A stretch of 64,000 bases of DNA. Origin: Devosia enhydra. GTDB taxonomy: Bacteria > Pseudomonadota > Alphaproteobacteria > Rhizobiales > Devosiaceae. This document shows, piece by piece, positions 49,523 through 58,848 of the stretch. Both the position numbers and the translations under genes were made by a program. A model generated the notes under the pieces. It had not been told where the DNA came from. It did not search any database and saw nothing but the letters and a program-made list of their open reading frames with translations. How positions within the stretch are numbered: the first letter of the stretch is position 1; each line of letters opens with the position of its first letter. The stretch covers positions 1 through 64,000 of the forward strand of contig NZ_FPKU01000003.1 in NCBI RefSeq assembly GCF_900119845.1, written 5' to 3'.

Positions 49523-52330
49523 TCAGCCGACCGGCCCATAGCCCGGCGGCAGGGCGCGGGCGCGGGCGTACCAGCTCTCGGCGGCGGTTGCGACTTCGCC
49601 CTGCATGGCCACCAGATCATCGGAAAGCCGCTCGAAGCTGGGATAGGCGGTGATCTGGGCCAGGCGCTCGCGGAACGCATCGGTCCACCCCTCATCCTTG
49701 AAGGGATCGGCAAGAGCCGCGCTCATCACCTCGAGAATGGTGGAATAGACCCCGTGGATTTCGGCGAGGCGCTCGCCCTGGGGCACGAGGCCCGTCTCGC
49801 CCATGCGCCGCAATACCCGGGCCGGTTCGACCTGCGGCGCTGCGATGACGCGCCCCGCAACCAGCTGCCCCGATTGGGCGATGAACTCGAGATCGACGAG
49901 GCCGCCGGTCGCGAGCTTGAGGTCAAAGGGATGGCGCGGCGGTCGCTCACGCGCCATCAGCGCGCGCATCGAGACGATGTCCTCGATGGTCTTTGCCGGG
50001 TCGCGGGGCTCGGAGAGTGTGGTCTCGATCACGGCCGCGATGTCGGCCTCGAGCCCTGCCTCGGCGTGGATGACGCGCGCCCGCGACAGCGCCATATGCT
50101 CCCAGGTCCAGGCATTGTCCCGGTGGTAGGCGGCAAACCCCTTGAGGCTTGTGGCCAACGGCCCGGCATTGCCTGACGGCCTCAGCCGCATATCGACCTC
50201 GTAGAGCACCCCTTCGGCCGTCGGGGCATTGAGCGCCGCCACGAGCCGCTGCGTGAGGCGGGCAAAATACTGGCTCACCGCCAAAGGCCGGTCGCCGTCT
50301 GACTCTTCGACATCCCCCGCCACGTCGTAGAGCAGGATGAAGTCGAGGTCGGATGCCACCGTCATCTCGCGACTCGCCATCTTGCCGAAGGCCAGCAGGC
50401 CGGATCGGGCGCCGGGCACATGGCCGTGACGCAGCGCGAATTCACGCTTCACGGCGGAAAACAGCCGGCCGACGAGTGTTTCCGCCAGACCCGTATATTG
50501 CTCGGCCGCGCGCCCCGCGGTGATCGAGCCCGACAAAAGGCCGGCCGAGATCAGGAATTTCTGCTCCTGCCCGATGATACGGGCGCGGTCGATGACATCC
50601 TGATAGTCCCGGGCTTCGGACAAAAACGCGTCGACCTTGGCGACGAGGACGGCAGGGCGGTTGACGTCATCGGCAAAGGCCGGGTCGATGAGCCCGTCCA
50701 TCACATGGGCGCGGTGGATGACGGCTTCGGCCATGCGCGGCGCAGACGCCATCAGCGAAACGAGCAGCGCCCGCAGATGCGCGTGGTTGCGCAAAAGGGC
50801 GAAGAGCTGGACGCCCGATGGCAGGCGAGAGAGGAAATGATCGAAGCGCGCCAGCGCCGCATCGGCGTTTCGAGCCGTCGCGATCGTCTTGAGCAGCGAG
50901 GGCAGAAGTTCGGTCAGATGGGCGCGCGCCGCGGCAAAGCGCGTGGCGGGATAGCTTCCATAGTGCCATTTACGCACCGTCGCCGAGGCCTTGGCCGGCT
51001 CGGCAAAGCCCATACCGGCCAAGGTCTCGATGGTCTCAGGATCATCGTCGGAGCCGGTGAAGACGAGGCTGCCGCCTTCCGCGCCGAGGCTCTCGCCTTC
51101 GGTAAAGAGCTCGGAATAGTAGTCCTGAACGCGCGCGAGGGCAGCGACGTATTGGGCTTCGAACTCGGAGGTGTCGGCAAAGCCCATGAGCAGGGCGATG
51201 GTCGCGATCGCCTCCGGCGCCTCCGGCATCTGGTGGGTCTGTTCGTCGCGCAGCATCTGCAGCCGGTTTTCGACGGCCCTCTCGAACCAGTAAGTAGCGA
51301 TCAAGTCGTAGGCGGCGGCCTGCCCGATCCATCCGGCTTTTGCGAGGGCAAGGAGCGCCTCGCTGGTGGAGCGCACGCGCAGCGATTGGTCCCGCCCGCC
51401 GGCGATCAACTGCTGCGTCTGGGTGAAGAATTCGATCTCGCGGATGCCGCCCCGCCCGAGCTTGACGTTATGCCCTGCGACACGTGCCGCCCCGACATTC
51501 TTGACGATGTTGATCTGGCGCTTCATCGCTTGGATGTCGGCGATCGTCGCGAAATCGAGATGCCGGCGCCAGACATAGGGTGCGAGTTCGCGCAGGAAGG
51601 CTTCGCCCACGCTCCGGTCGCCGGCGCAGGGACGCGCCTTGATCCAAGCCGCGCGCTCCCAGTTCTGCCCGCGGCTTTCGTAATAGGCGAGCGCCGCATC
51701 GAGCGACAGCGCCACAGGCGTCGAGCCCGGATCGGGCCGAAGCCGTAGATCGGTGCGAAACACATAGCCATCGGCGCCGCGATCCTGCATCAAGGCGGCA
51801 AGCCGCTGGACGATGCGGGAGTAGATTTTCGTGGCGTCCATGGGATCGGCGAGCACGCTGCGATCGGCATCGAAAAAGGCGACGATGTCGATATCGGAGG
51901 AGTAGTTGAGCTCCCTTCCGCCATGCTTGCCGAGGGCGAAAATCGCAAGGCCGCTGCTTGCGCTGCTGGCCTCGACGCCGGGGGCCAGATGTCCGCGGGC
52001 AGCCGCGAGCCGCATCAGCAGATCGAGCCCGGCATCGAGGGCCGCATCGGCGAGGTCGGCAAGTGCCGCGGTCGACTGCGCTGTTGTCCAGCTCCCGGTG
52101 ACTTCCGCAGCCGCCGCCAGAAGCGCGATCCGCCCCTTGGCGGTGCGCATGGCGACAGCGAGGGACGCCTCATCCTCCAAGGTGCGTCCGGCCTCGCCCA
52201 GCCCGGTCAGAACAGTTGCGAGCGCGGCATCGGCATCGGCCAAGGCTGGTCCGATCCAGTCCGAGTGGCGATCAGCCAGTTCGGCGATATAGGGAGCCTG
52301 GGCGCGGAGGGTTTCGAAGGAGATCTGCAT
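49523..52330 (-). CDS. glnE: Bifunctional glutamine synthetase adenylyltransferase/adenylyl-removing enzyme
   Basis: GlnE attaches and removes AMP on glutamine synthetase in response to PII proteins, controlling nitrogen assimilation. The 935-residue protein has two nucleotidyltransferase domains. The first, with the motif GKHGGRELNYSSDIDIVAFFD, is the deadenylylase; the second, with FGKMASREMTVASDLDFILLYD, is the adenylylase. Both keep the DxD pair. The ATG ending at 52330 gives the family length; no strong Shine-Dalgarno sequence is seen. The gene is last of the conserved rhizobial neighbourhood ccmIEFH-degP-regulator-kinase-glnE, here interrupted by the Ldh-type gene. Confidence 0.95.
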   Translation of the reverse strand: MQISFETLRAQAPYIAELADRHSDWIGPALADADAALATVLTGLGEAGRTLEDEASLAVAMRTAKGRIALLAAAAEVTGSWTTAQSTAALADLADAALDAGLDLLMRLAAARGHLAPGVEASSASSGLAIFALGKHGGRELNYSSDIDIVAFFDADRSVLADPMDATKIYSRIVQRLAALMQDRGADGYVFRTDLRLRPDPGSTPVALSLDAALAYYESRGQNWERAAWIKARPCAGDRSVGEAFLRELAPYVWRRHLDFATIADIQAMKRQINIVKNVGAARVAGHNVKLGRGGIREIEFFTQTQQLIAGGRDQSLRVRSTSEALLALAKAGWIGQAAAYDLIATYWFERAVENRLQMLRDEQTHQMPEAPEAIATIALLMGFADTSEFEAQYVAALARVQDYYSELFTEGESLGAEGGSLVFTGSDDDPETIETLAGMGFAEPAKASATVRKWHYGSYPATRFAAARAHLTELLPSLLKTIATARNADAALARFDHFLSRLPSGVQLFALLRNHAHLRALLVSLMASAPRMAEAVIHRAHVMDGLIDPAFADDVNRPAVLVAKVDAFLSEARDYQDVIDRARIIGQEQKFLISAGLLSGSITAGRAAEQYTGLAETLVGRLFSAVKREFALRHGHVPGARSGLLAFGKMASREMTVASDLDFILLYDVAGDVEESDGDRPLAVSQYFARLTQRLVAALNAPTAEGVLYEVDMRLRPSGNAGPLATSLKGFAAYHRDNAWTWEHMALSRARVIHAEAGLEADIAAVIETTLSEPRDPAKTIEDIVSMRALMARERPPRHPFDLKLATGGLVDLEFIAQSGQLVAGRVIAAPQVEPARVLRRMGETGLVPQGERLAEIHGVYSTILEVMSAALADPFKDEGWTDAFRERLAQITAYPSFERLSDDLVAMQGEVATAAESWYARARALPPGYGPVG

Positions 52331-52491
52331 GGCAAGGGCATAGCCTTGCCCAGGGCGGGCGGCAAGCGCGGCGCAGTTGACCGCGATTTCATGATGAACG
52401 TTACCAATCATTCCGCATTCGCGCTTTTCATATGGCTGCGATTGCGGAACCATTGGCGCATCCGAGGTCACGTTCCGGTCGAGAGTTCGCC

Positions 52492-53547
52492 ATGCCCCGC
52501 ATCAATGCCGACGCCCTTCGCCAAGCCATCGCCGCAGCCTTCGAGGCGGTCGGCATGTCGGCCGAGGATGCGGCGCTCTGTGCACAGTGGCAGCTGGCGG
52601 CAGACATGGCGGGGGTGATCTCGCATGGCACGGTGCGGGTCGGCATGTATCTCGATGCCATCGAGAGGGGGCGGATGAACCCGCGACCCAACATCACCGT
52701 CAGCAATCCCCGGTCCGGCGTTGCGCTTGTCGATGGCGACAACGGGCTGGGTGCCGTCGTCGGGGTGCGCGGCATGGCCGAAGCGGTCAAATGCGCCAAG
52801 ATTGCCGGCATCGGCATCGCCTCGGTCAGGCGATCAAACCATTACGGGCGTGCGGCCTTCTTCCTCGATGGTGCGACGGAGGCCGGCTGCATCGGGCTCA
52901 CCGTCAGCAATGGCGCGCCGGTCATGGCGACCTATGGTGGATCCAAGGCGGTCATCTGCACCAATCCCATCGCGGCGGCGACACCGGTTGCCGAAGGCCA
53001 GACGCCCTTTGCCATCGACATGGCGACCAGCGTTGGCGCCTTCGGCAAGATCCGGGTGGCCGAACGGGAGCGCAAGCCGATCCCTGAAGGCTGGGCGGTC
53101 GATATCGAGGGCAATCCCACCACCGATCCCGATCTGGCGGTGAAGGGCGCTCTCATTCCCTTCGCGGGCGCCAAGGGCTCGGCGCTGGCGCTGCTGGTCG
53201 AAGTGCTGGCCGGCGTTCTGGGCGGCGCCAATTTCGGCACCGATGTCGGCAACCCCAATTACGATCGCAACCGGCCCGCCGATGTCGGCCACACCTTCAT
53301 CGCCATCGACATCGCCGCCTTCATGCCGCTCGAAATGTTCACCGGCCGCGTCGACCGACTGGCCCATATGATCACGTCGGCGCGCCCGATGGCTGGCTTC
53401 GATGCGGTGCGTTTCCCCGGCCAGGGCACGGCCGAACGCCGGCGGCAGACGGCAGAGCGCGGTATCGAGATGGCCGATACCGCCATCGTCGCGCTGCGCG
53501 ATGCGCTGGGCAAGCGAGGCGTGGTTCTGCCTGAGGTGATGGACTGA
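52492..53547 (+). CDS. Ldh family (malate/L-lactate/ureidoglycolate-type) NAD(P)-dependent dehydrogenase
   Basis: A 351-residue protein of the unusual YlbC/ComC dehydrogenase fold, not the classic Rossmann LDH. Segments ISHGTVRVGMYLDAIERG and SVRRSNHYGRAAFF carry the catalytic histidine and substrate-binding residues, and ICTNPIAAATP and KGSALALLVEVLAGVLGGA follow as in relatives. Members reduce 2-oxo acids such as sulfolactate, malate, ureidoglycolate or delta-piperideine-2-carboxylate. The ATG at 52492 is chosen by family start. It is divergent from glnE and convergent with the sensor kinase gene. Confidence 0.9.
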   Translation: MPRINADALRQAIAAAFEAVGMSAEDAALCAQWQLAADMAGVISHGTVRVGMYLDAIERGRMNPRPNITVSNPRSGVALVDGDNGLGAVVGVRGMAEAVKCAKIAGIGIASVRRSNHYGRAAFFLDGATEAGCIGLTVSNGAPVMATYGGSKAVICTNPIAAATPVAEGQTPFAIDMATSVGAFGKIRVAERERKPIPEGWAVDIEGNPTTDPDLAVKGALIPFAGAKGSALALLVEVLAGVLGGANFGTDVGNPNYDRNRPADVGHTFIAIDIAAFMPLEMFTGRVDRLAHMITSARPMAGFDAVRFPGQGTAERRRQTAERGIEMADTAIVALRDALGKRGVVLPEVMD

Positions 53548-53608
53548 ACCCAGAAGGATTGATCCGGAGGACAAGACCGGTGCAGCGTCCCCTGCAAGCG
53601 GTCTGGCT

Positions 53609-55024
53609 TCAAGCGCTCCCGGCTTCAAGCGGCAGGGTCACCACGGCCCGAACGCCCGGTTCGTTGTCCTCGATGCGCAATGCACCGCGATGCAGGCGCG
53701 CCACGGCGGCGACAAGCGAAAGGCCCAAGCCCGAACCCGGTTCAGTGCGCGCCTTTTCGAGCCTCACGAACCGCTCAAGCACCCGTTCGCGATCGCCTTC
53801 GGGAATGCCGGGACCATTGTCGGCAACCGCGATGCGGGCATTGACGCCGTCCTCAGTGAGCCTGAGCACGATGCGGCCGGCCACGCCATCGGCCGGGCGG
53901 CCGTATTTCAGCGCGTTCTCGATGAGGTTGACGAGCGCCTGCCCCAGCAGTTCGCGATTGCCGCGCAGCCTCACCTCGCCTGTCGTTTCAAGCACAAGCT
54001 CGGCGCCCTGCTCCTCGGCGACAGGGCCGTAGAGCTCGGCGACATCCGAGACGACGGCCGTGAGATCGACCTCCCCGAAAGCGCCCGAAGGCGTGCCGGC
54101 TTCCGCGCGCGCGATCATCAGCAAGGCATTGAAGGTACGGATCAGCCGGTCGCTTTCGCCGATGATCGCCTCGAGCGCCTGCCGCTGCATGTGCGGTTCG
54201 CTGCCCTCGCGCAGGGCGGCTTCGGCCTGGTTGCGCAGCCGGTTGAGCGGGGTCTTGAGGTCGTGCGCGACATTGTCGGTCACTTCCTTCAGCCCCTGCA
54301 TCAATTGCTCGATGCGGTCGAGCATCGCATTGAGGCTGGTGGCGAGCCCGTCGAACTCGTCATTGCGGCGCGTGATGGGCACGCGTTCGGACAGATTGCC
54401 CGACATGATCTTGGTGGAGGTCGAATTGATCGCATCGATGCGCTTGAGCACGCGCAGCGCCGTGACCACACCGGCGATGATCGAGAACACGATTATGCCC
54501 AGCACCCCGAAAAGGAAGCTCTGGAAGATGATGGCGGTGAAGCCGCGGCGCTCCACCACGTCGCGTCCCACCACCAGCACGAGACCACTGCCCAGCCGCA
54601 CCGAGCGCACCACGGCGGTGCCAGCGGCATCGACGGGCTCGCCATTGTCGTCGGTGCCGACAGCCGGTCGATCATAGTCGAAGGTGTAGGTGCCGGGTGT
54701 CTGGAGGATGTCGATGGGCAGGTCTGTGACATTGCCGATGAGGAGGCGTCCGGCATCATCGCCCACATAATAGATGCCGGGGCCCGGCTGGCTCGCCATG
54801 CGCTGGATGGCAAAGAGCAGGCCGCGAAAACCCTGATCGCGCTCGACCCGCTGGAGCGCTGCGATCTCGCGATCGAGATCGTTGGCCTGCTGGCGCTGGA
54901 TCTGGATGCTCGACTGATAGGTAATGAGCCCCAGGAGCAGGATGGCGAAGACCACGAAGATCAGCACGAACATCGCCGTGAGGCGCACCGTGGTGGTGCG
55001 CCAGAGCTGGGCCAGCCTAGTCAC
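53609..55024 (-). CDS. HAMP-type sensor histidine kinase (envelope stress pair)
   Basis: A 471-residue kinase. The first membrane helix is MFVLIFVVFAILLLGLITYQ, then a periplasmic domain of ~130 residues, a second helix IIFQSFLFGVLGIIVFSIIAGVV, a HAMP region and the HisKA box NVAHDLKTPLNRLRNQAE. The HATPase has LVNLIENALKYG, DNGPGIP and GSGLGLSLV. It starts at a GTG that overlaps the stop of the regulator gene by 8 nt, so regulator and kinase are translationally coupled. It resembles QseC/CpxA-type kinases. The signal is unknown, but the DegP neighbour suggests envelope stress. Confidence 0.92.
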   Translation of the reverse strand: MTRLAQLWRTTTVRLTAMFVLIFVVFAILLLGLITYQSSIQIQRQQANDLDREIAALQRVERDQGFRGLLFAIQRMASQPGPGIYYVGDDAGRLLIGNVTDLPIDILQTPGTYTFDYDRPAVGTDDNGEPVDAAGTAVVRSVRLGSGLVLVVGRDVVERRGFTAIIFQSFLFGVLGIIVFSIIAGVVTALRVLKRIDAINSTSTKIMSGNLSERVPITRRNDEFDGLATSLNAMLDRIEQLMQGLKEVTDNVAHDLKTPLNRLRNQAEAALREGSEPHMQRQALEAIIGESDRLIRTFNALLMIARAEAGTPSGAFGEVDLTAVVSDVAELYGPVAEEQGAELVLETTGEVRLRGNRELLGQALVNLIENALKYGRPADGVAGRIVLRLTEDGVNARIAVADNGPGIPEGDRERVLERFVRLEKARTEPGSGLGLSLVAAVARLHRGALRIEDNEPGVRAVVTLPLEAGSA

Positions 55025-55688
55025 GGACCATGTACCCTGCCCCGCGCACGGTGTGCAGGAGGGGGCGGTCGTGTCCCTTGTCGATCTTGGCGCGCAACCG
55101 GGACATGTGCACGTCGATGACGTTGGTCTGGGGATCGAAGTGATAATCCCAGACATTTTCGAGCAGCATGGTGCGGGTGACCACCTTGCCGGCGTTCTTC
55201 ATCAGATATTCGAGCAGGCGGAATTCGCGCGGCTGCAGCATGATCGCCTCGCCATCGCGCTCCACCTTCCGCGACAACCGGTCGAGGGTCAGGCCGCCCA
55301 CTTCGTAGCTGGTCGCCGCTTCAGATGGGCTCGAGCGGCGCGCCAGCACCTCGATGCGGGCCAGAAGTTCAGTGAAGGCATAGGGCTTGACGAGATAGTC
55401 GTCCCCGCCGGCCCTGAGGCCCGTGACGCGATCATCCACCTCCCCGAGCGCCGAAAGGATCAGCACCGGCGTCCGGTCGCCTTCTGCGCGCAGCGATTCG
55501 ATGATGGAAAGCCCGTCGCGCCGGGGCAGCATGCGGTCGACGATGAGCACGTCATAGTCCATGTCGGAGGCCATGGCATAACCGGTCTCGCCATCGGCGG
55601 CATGGTGGGTGACATGGCCGGCCTCGTCGAGCGCCTGCATCAGATAGCTGGCCGCTTCGCGATCATCCTCGATGAGCAGGATCTTCAT
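55017..55688 (-). CDS. OmpR-family response regulator
   Basis: A 223-residue regulator with a receiver domain (MKILLIEDD at the start, phosphorylation site D50 in VLIVDRMLPRRDG, and the conserved Lys in VKPYAF) and an OmpR-type winged HTH that reads LQPREFRLLEYLMKNAGKVVTRTMLLENVWDYHFDPQTNVIDVHMSRLRAKID. It is encoded immediately upstream of its sensor kinase. The ATG ending at 55688 starts the receiver domain correctly. It lies 164 nt downstream of the DegP-type gene, behind a good terminator, so it probably has its own promoter. Confidence 0.95.
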   Translation of the reverse strand: MKILLIEDDREAASYLMQALDEAGHVTHHAADGETGYAMASDMDYDVLIVDRMLPRRDGLSIIESLRAEGDRTPVLILSALGEVDDRVTGLRAGGDDYLVKPYAFTELLARIEVLARRSSPSEAATSYEVGGLTLDRLSRKVERDGEAIMLQPREFRLLEYLMKNAGKVVTRTMLLENVWDYHFDPQTNVIDVHMSRLRAKIDKGHDRPLLHTVRGAGYMVRD

Positions 55689-55777
55689 GCGCGCCTCGCA
55701 ACGCTGGAGTGACACGGTGCCGTGCGGGAAAACTGCAAGCCGCGCGAGAGACAAAGCATGCCCTCACGCGAATGAAA

Positions 55778-55805
55778 AGCCGGCCAGCCTGAAGGCGGGC
55801 CGGCT
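55778..55805 (-). terminator. Intrinsic terminator of the DegP-type gene
   Basis: On the minus strand AGCCGGCC pairs with GGCCGGCT (8 bp) around a 12-nt loop and is followed by TTTCATT; the last T of the stem gives four Ts in a row. It starts 47 nt after the stop codon of the protease gene. Confidence 0.75.
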
Positions 55806-55852
55806 GATCAGTTGCGGTTCGGGGCACGCGGCCCCGGACCATAAGTTCCGGC

Positions 55853-57412
55853 TCAGTCGCGATCGAGCGGCAGGCCGATGAAGCGGGTGGCGCCATTGCG
55901 CAGCGTCTTGACGAGCGCGGTTGCACGACCGCTGTCACGCACCCCGGCGATGGCATCCTCGAACGCCTCGGGCGTGGAGACGGCCTTGTTGTCGACCTCG
56001 ACGATCACGTCACCCACCGCAAAGCCCTTCTCGGAGGCGATGGTGCCCTGCTCGATATCCTGGATCAGCAGACCGCTGCTATCGGCATCGGGAACGAGCG
56101 TGATGCCGACGCTCGAGGTCACCGGACCTGCGGGCTCCTCGGGCGTCACTTCCTCTTCCTGAGCCGGCGCAGCCGCCTCTTCTTCGGTCAGGGTGTCGAG
56201 CTTGACGCTGATGGTCTGCTCGGCGCCGTCGCGCCACACCACGAGCTCGACAGTCGAGCCCGGGGCCTTGGCTGCGATGGTCCGCGACAGGGCCAACGCA
56301 TTGTCGATCCGGGCACCGTCGACCGAGAGGACCACGTCCCCCGACTGCACGCCGGCGCGTTCGGCCGGTCCGCCCTCGCTCGGCTGCGCCACGAGAGCGC
56401 CGCGGGTATTGGCGAGGCCGAGGCTGTCCGCAATGTCGCGGGTCACGTCCTGGATCGAGACGCCGAGGAAACCACGGGTCACCGAACCGTCCTGGATCAG
56501 CTGGTTGGCAATCTGCTGCACGGTGTTGGCCGGGATGGCGAAGGCAATGCCGACATTACCGCCATTGGGCGAGAAGATGGCGGTGTTCACGCCCACCACT
56601 TCACCCTTGAGGTTGAAGGCGGGGCCACCCGAATTGCCGGTGTTGACGGCCGCGTCGATCTGCAGGAAGTCGCCATAGGTCGAGCCGGCGATGTCGCGGC
56701 CGCGAGCCGAAACGATACCCGAGGTCACGGTGCCGCCAAGGCCGAAGGGATTGCCCACTGCGAGCACCCAGTCGCCGACGCGCGCATCGTCCTGGGCAAA
56801 GGTGACGAACGGCAGGTCGTCAAAGCCCTCGATCTTGATGACCGCAAGATCGGTGCGCTCATCGGTGCCCACAACGGTGGCTTCGGTTTCGTCGCCATTG
56901 TCGAAGCGGACGGTGACCTTGGTCGCGTCTTCCACCACATGGTTGTTGGTGACGATGTAGCCATCGGCCGAGATCGCGAAGCCCGAACCGGTCGCCATCA
57001 CGCGGCGCGGCTGGCGGGGGGTGGCACGGTTATCGCCACCGCGATCGCCCGGGCCGGAACGGAACTGGTCGAAGAAGTCGCGGAACGGATGATCGTCGGG
57101 CAGGTCGGGGAAATTGAAGTTGAAGCCTTCGGCACCGCGACCGGTGGAGCGGGGGCCGCGTGCTTCGGATTCCACGATGATCGAAACCACCGCAGGCTTG
57201 ACCGCCTCGACGAGGTCGGCAAATCCGGTCGGCATCGCAGCTTCGGGCGCAACGATCTGCGCGACGGGCTGAACCTGTGCGGGCTGCCCCTGGGCGATAG
57301 CCATCGGGCTGGTCGCAGCCATGAAGGCGGCGCCACCGCCGAAGCCCACCACCATGGCGAGGGTCGAGGCACCGATCCAACGGCGGGCACGCGAAGCGAA
57401 ACTGGAGCGCAT
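55853..57412 (-). CDS. DegP/HtrA (Do) family periplasmic serine protease
   Basis: A 519-residue precursor. The signal sequence includes WIGASTLAMVVGFGGGAAFMAATSPMAIAQ. The trypsin-like domain has the triad His in VTNNHVVEDA, Asp in ERTDLAVIK and Ser in GNSGGPAF, preceded by an LA-loop-like stretch rich in Phe and Asp. Two PDZ domains follow (RGFLGVSIQ... and SVGITLVPDADSSGLLI...), joined by an acidic Glu/Pro linker. The ATG ending at 57412 has AAGGAG upstream; a TTG six codons before is less likely. It degrades or refolds damaged envelope proteins. It is separated from ccmH by a TauE/SafE permease gene. Confidence 0.95.
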   Translation of the reverse strand: MRSSFASRARRWIGASTLAMVVGFGGGAAFMAATSPMAIAQGQPAQVQPVAQIVAPEAAMPTGFADLVEAVKPAVVSIIVESEARGPRSTGRGAEGFNFNFPDLPDDHPFRDFFDQFRSGPGDRGGDNRATPRQPRRVMATGSGFAISADGYIVTNNHVVEDATKVTVRFDNGDETEATVVGTDERTDLAVIKIEGFDDLPFVTFAQDDARVGDWVLAVGNPFGLGGTVTSGIVSARGRDIAGSTYGDFLQIDAAVNTGNSGGPAFNLKGEVVGVNTAIFSPNGGNVGIAFAIPANTVQQIANQLIQDGSVTRGFLGVSIQDVTRDIADSLGLANTRGALVAQPSEGGPAERAGVQSGDVVLSVDGARIDNALALSRTIAAKAPGSTVELVVWRDGAEQTISVKLDTLTEEEAAAPAQEEEVTPEEPAGPVTSSVGITLVPDADSSGLLIQDIEQGTIASEKGFAVGDVIVEVDNKAVSTPEAFEDAIAGVRDSGRATALVKTLRNGATRFIGLPLDRD

Positions 57413-57520
57413 GGGATGAATCTCCTTCAAACGGCTCGTTCGAGATGCGCTGCGGACAGATCGGCCGCAGGCTTGCCGTTGTTATGAGCGACCCCGCCTT
57501 TCCGCGATGTGACCTCAAGA

Positions 57521-57534
57521 TTACAGTTTGGTAA
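57521..57534. promoter_or_regulatory. TTAC-N6-GTAA inverted repeat upstream of the DegP-type gene
   Basis: TTACAGTTTGGTAA lies 109 nt before the protease start, within the 140-nt gap shared with the TauE/SafE gene. The repeated TTAC half-site spacing resembles sites of OmpR/PhoB-type regulators, so control by the neighbouring two-component system is a possibility only. Confidence 0.3.
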
Positions 57535-57552
57535 GTTGTTGCCCGTCGTTCG

Positions 57553-58323
57553 TCAGAAAAGCCCCAGGGCCTCCACGAGCAGATAGAGCGCCATCACCGT
57601 CAGCATGATGCGGAACCCGAGCCGGAAGGCGCGCTCGGAAATCTTGGTCAGAAACCCGCCCCCGACGGCCGTTCCCGCGAAGCCGCACAGCACCATGCCG
57701 ATGACCAGCGGCAGATAGGCTGCAAAGGCAAAGCCGAGCACGACGAAGCCGCCGATCTTGAAGGTGTTCTGGATAGTCATGATGGCGGCATGCGTACCCA
57801 CCAGCACCTGCCGGTCCTTGATGCCGCGCAGGAACAGCGCCACGAGCGGGCCGGTCGCGCCAACCAGCATGCCGAGGGCCGAGATGATCGTGCCCCCGAT
57901 CACCTGAGCCATGGGGCTGTGATCGGTGACCTTCGGATTGGGCAGCCAGGTGGTGACGATGATGAAGAGCGCGATGACGATCTGGAAGATCTCTGCCGGC
58001 AGGAATGCGGCAACAGGCGCCCCGACGATCGTGCCGAGCAGCGCCCCCAGCGCTAGCCAGCGCACATTCTTCCAGGCGATGAAGCGGCGCAGCATGAAGG
58101 CACGGCCGGCATTCGAGCCCACCTGCACCGCTCCGTGGAGCGGCACCACGATCGCGGGGGGGAACACCAGCGCCAGCACGGCGAGCATCAGCACCCCGCC
58201 CCCAAGGGTGAAGGTGGCGGTGATCAGCGAAGCGACGAAGCTGAGCGCGAGAAGGCCGAGCGCAACGAGCGGATCAAGACCGGGCGGCAGCAGGAAGGCG
58301 AGATCGAGGGGCAAGGGGCTCAC
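57553..58323 (-). CDS. TauE/SafE family sulfite exporter-like permease
   Basis: A 256-residue membrane protein with about eight helices. It begins PLALDLAFLLPPG and contains SLITATFTLGGGVLMLAVLALVFPPAIVVPLHGAVQVGSNAGRAFML, with VGATGPLVALFLRG in the second repeat, both typical of the TauE/SafE (DUF81) family that moves sulfite, sulfoacetate or other organic anions. The substrate here is unknown. It is placed between ccmH and the protease gene on the same strand and may not be functionally linked to either. Confidence 0.9.
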   Translation of the reverse strand: MSPLPLDLAFLLPPGLDPLVALGLLALSFVASLITATFTLGGGVLMLAVLALVFPPAIVVPLHGAVQVGSNAGRAFMLRRFIAWKNVRWLALGALLGTIVGAPVAAFLPAEIFQIVIALFIIVTTWLPNPKVTDHSPMAQVIGGTIISALGMLVGATGPLVALFLRGIKDRQVLVGTHAAIMTIQNTFKIGGFVVLGFAFAAYLPLVIGMVLCGFAGTAVGGGFLTKISERAFRLGFRIMLTVMALYLLVEALGLF

Positions 58324-58374
58324 TCTTGCGGGGGCAGGCCCTCGTTACCGACCCTCACCCCGCCATGCAAGCGC

Positions 58375-58848
58375 TCAGCGGTCCCTCTCCTGCAATCGGG
58401 CGAGGGCGGCTTCCTCCTCGGGCGTCAGGGCCGAGGGGATTGTTGTGGTCGCCAGCACCGCCGAGCGGCGACGGGCAGCCAGCACCACGCCGGCCATGCC
58501 CAGGATGAGAACCAGAGGCGCCGCGATCCACAATACGATGGTGTGCGCCGCAAGCACCGGCCGGAGCAGTACGAACTCGCCATAGCGGGCAACGACGAAA
58601 TCGCGCACCTGCGTATCGGTGTCGCCGGCCAGCAGGCGCTCGCGCACGATGATCCGCAGGTCACGCGCCAGCGGTGCATCACTGTCGTCGATCGACTGGT
58701 TCTGGCACACCAGACACCGCAGCTCGGCCGAGATCGCCCGGGCCCGCGCTTCGAGCGCCGGGTTGGGAAGCACCTCGTCGGGCAGCATCGCATGGGCCGG
58801 AGAGAGCACGGCCAGAGAGAGGATGATGGCGAGCAGCAGTGCCCTCAT
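58375..58848 (-). CDS. ccmH: Cytochrome c-type biogenesis protein CcmH (CycL)
   Basis: A 157-residue periplasm-facing protein with a signal peptide ([17 protein letters not shown]), the redox motif [23 protein letters not shown] (CxxC) and a C-terminal membrane anchor ([22 protein letters not shown]). It keeps apocytochrome c thiols reduced for haem attachment. The start overlaps the end of ccmF by 4 nt. The order ccmI-ccmE-ccmF-ccmH is the rhizobial cycHJKL operon. Confidence 0.96.
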   Translation of the reverse strand: MRALLLAIILSLAVLSPAHAMLPDEVLPNPALEARARAISAELRCLVCQNQSIDDSDAPLARDLRIIVRERLLAGDTDTQVRDFVVARYGEFVLLRPVLAAHTIVLWIAAPLVLILGMAGVVLAARRRSAVLATTTIPSALTPEEEAALARLQERDR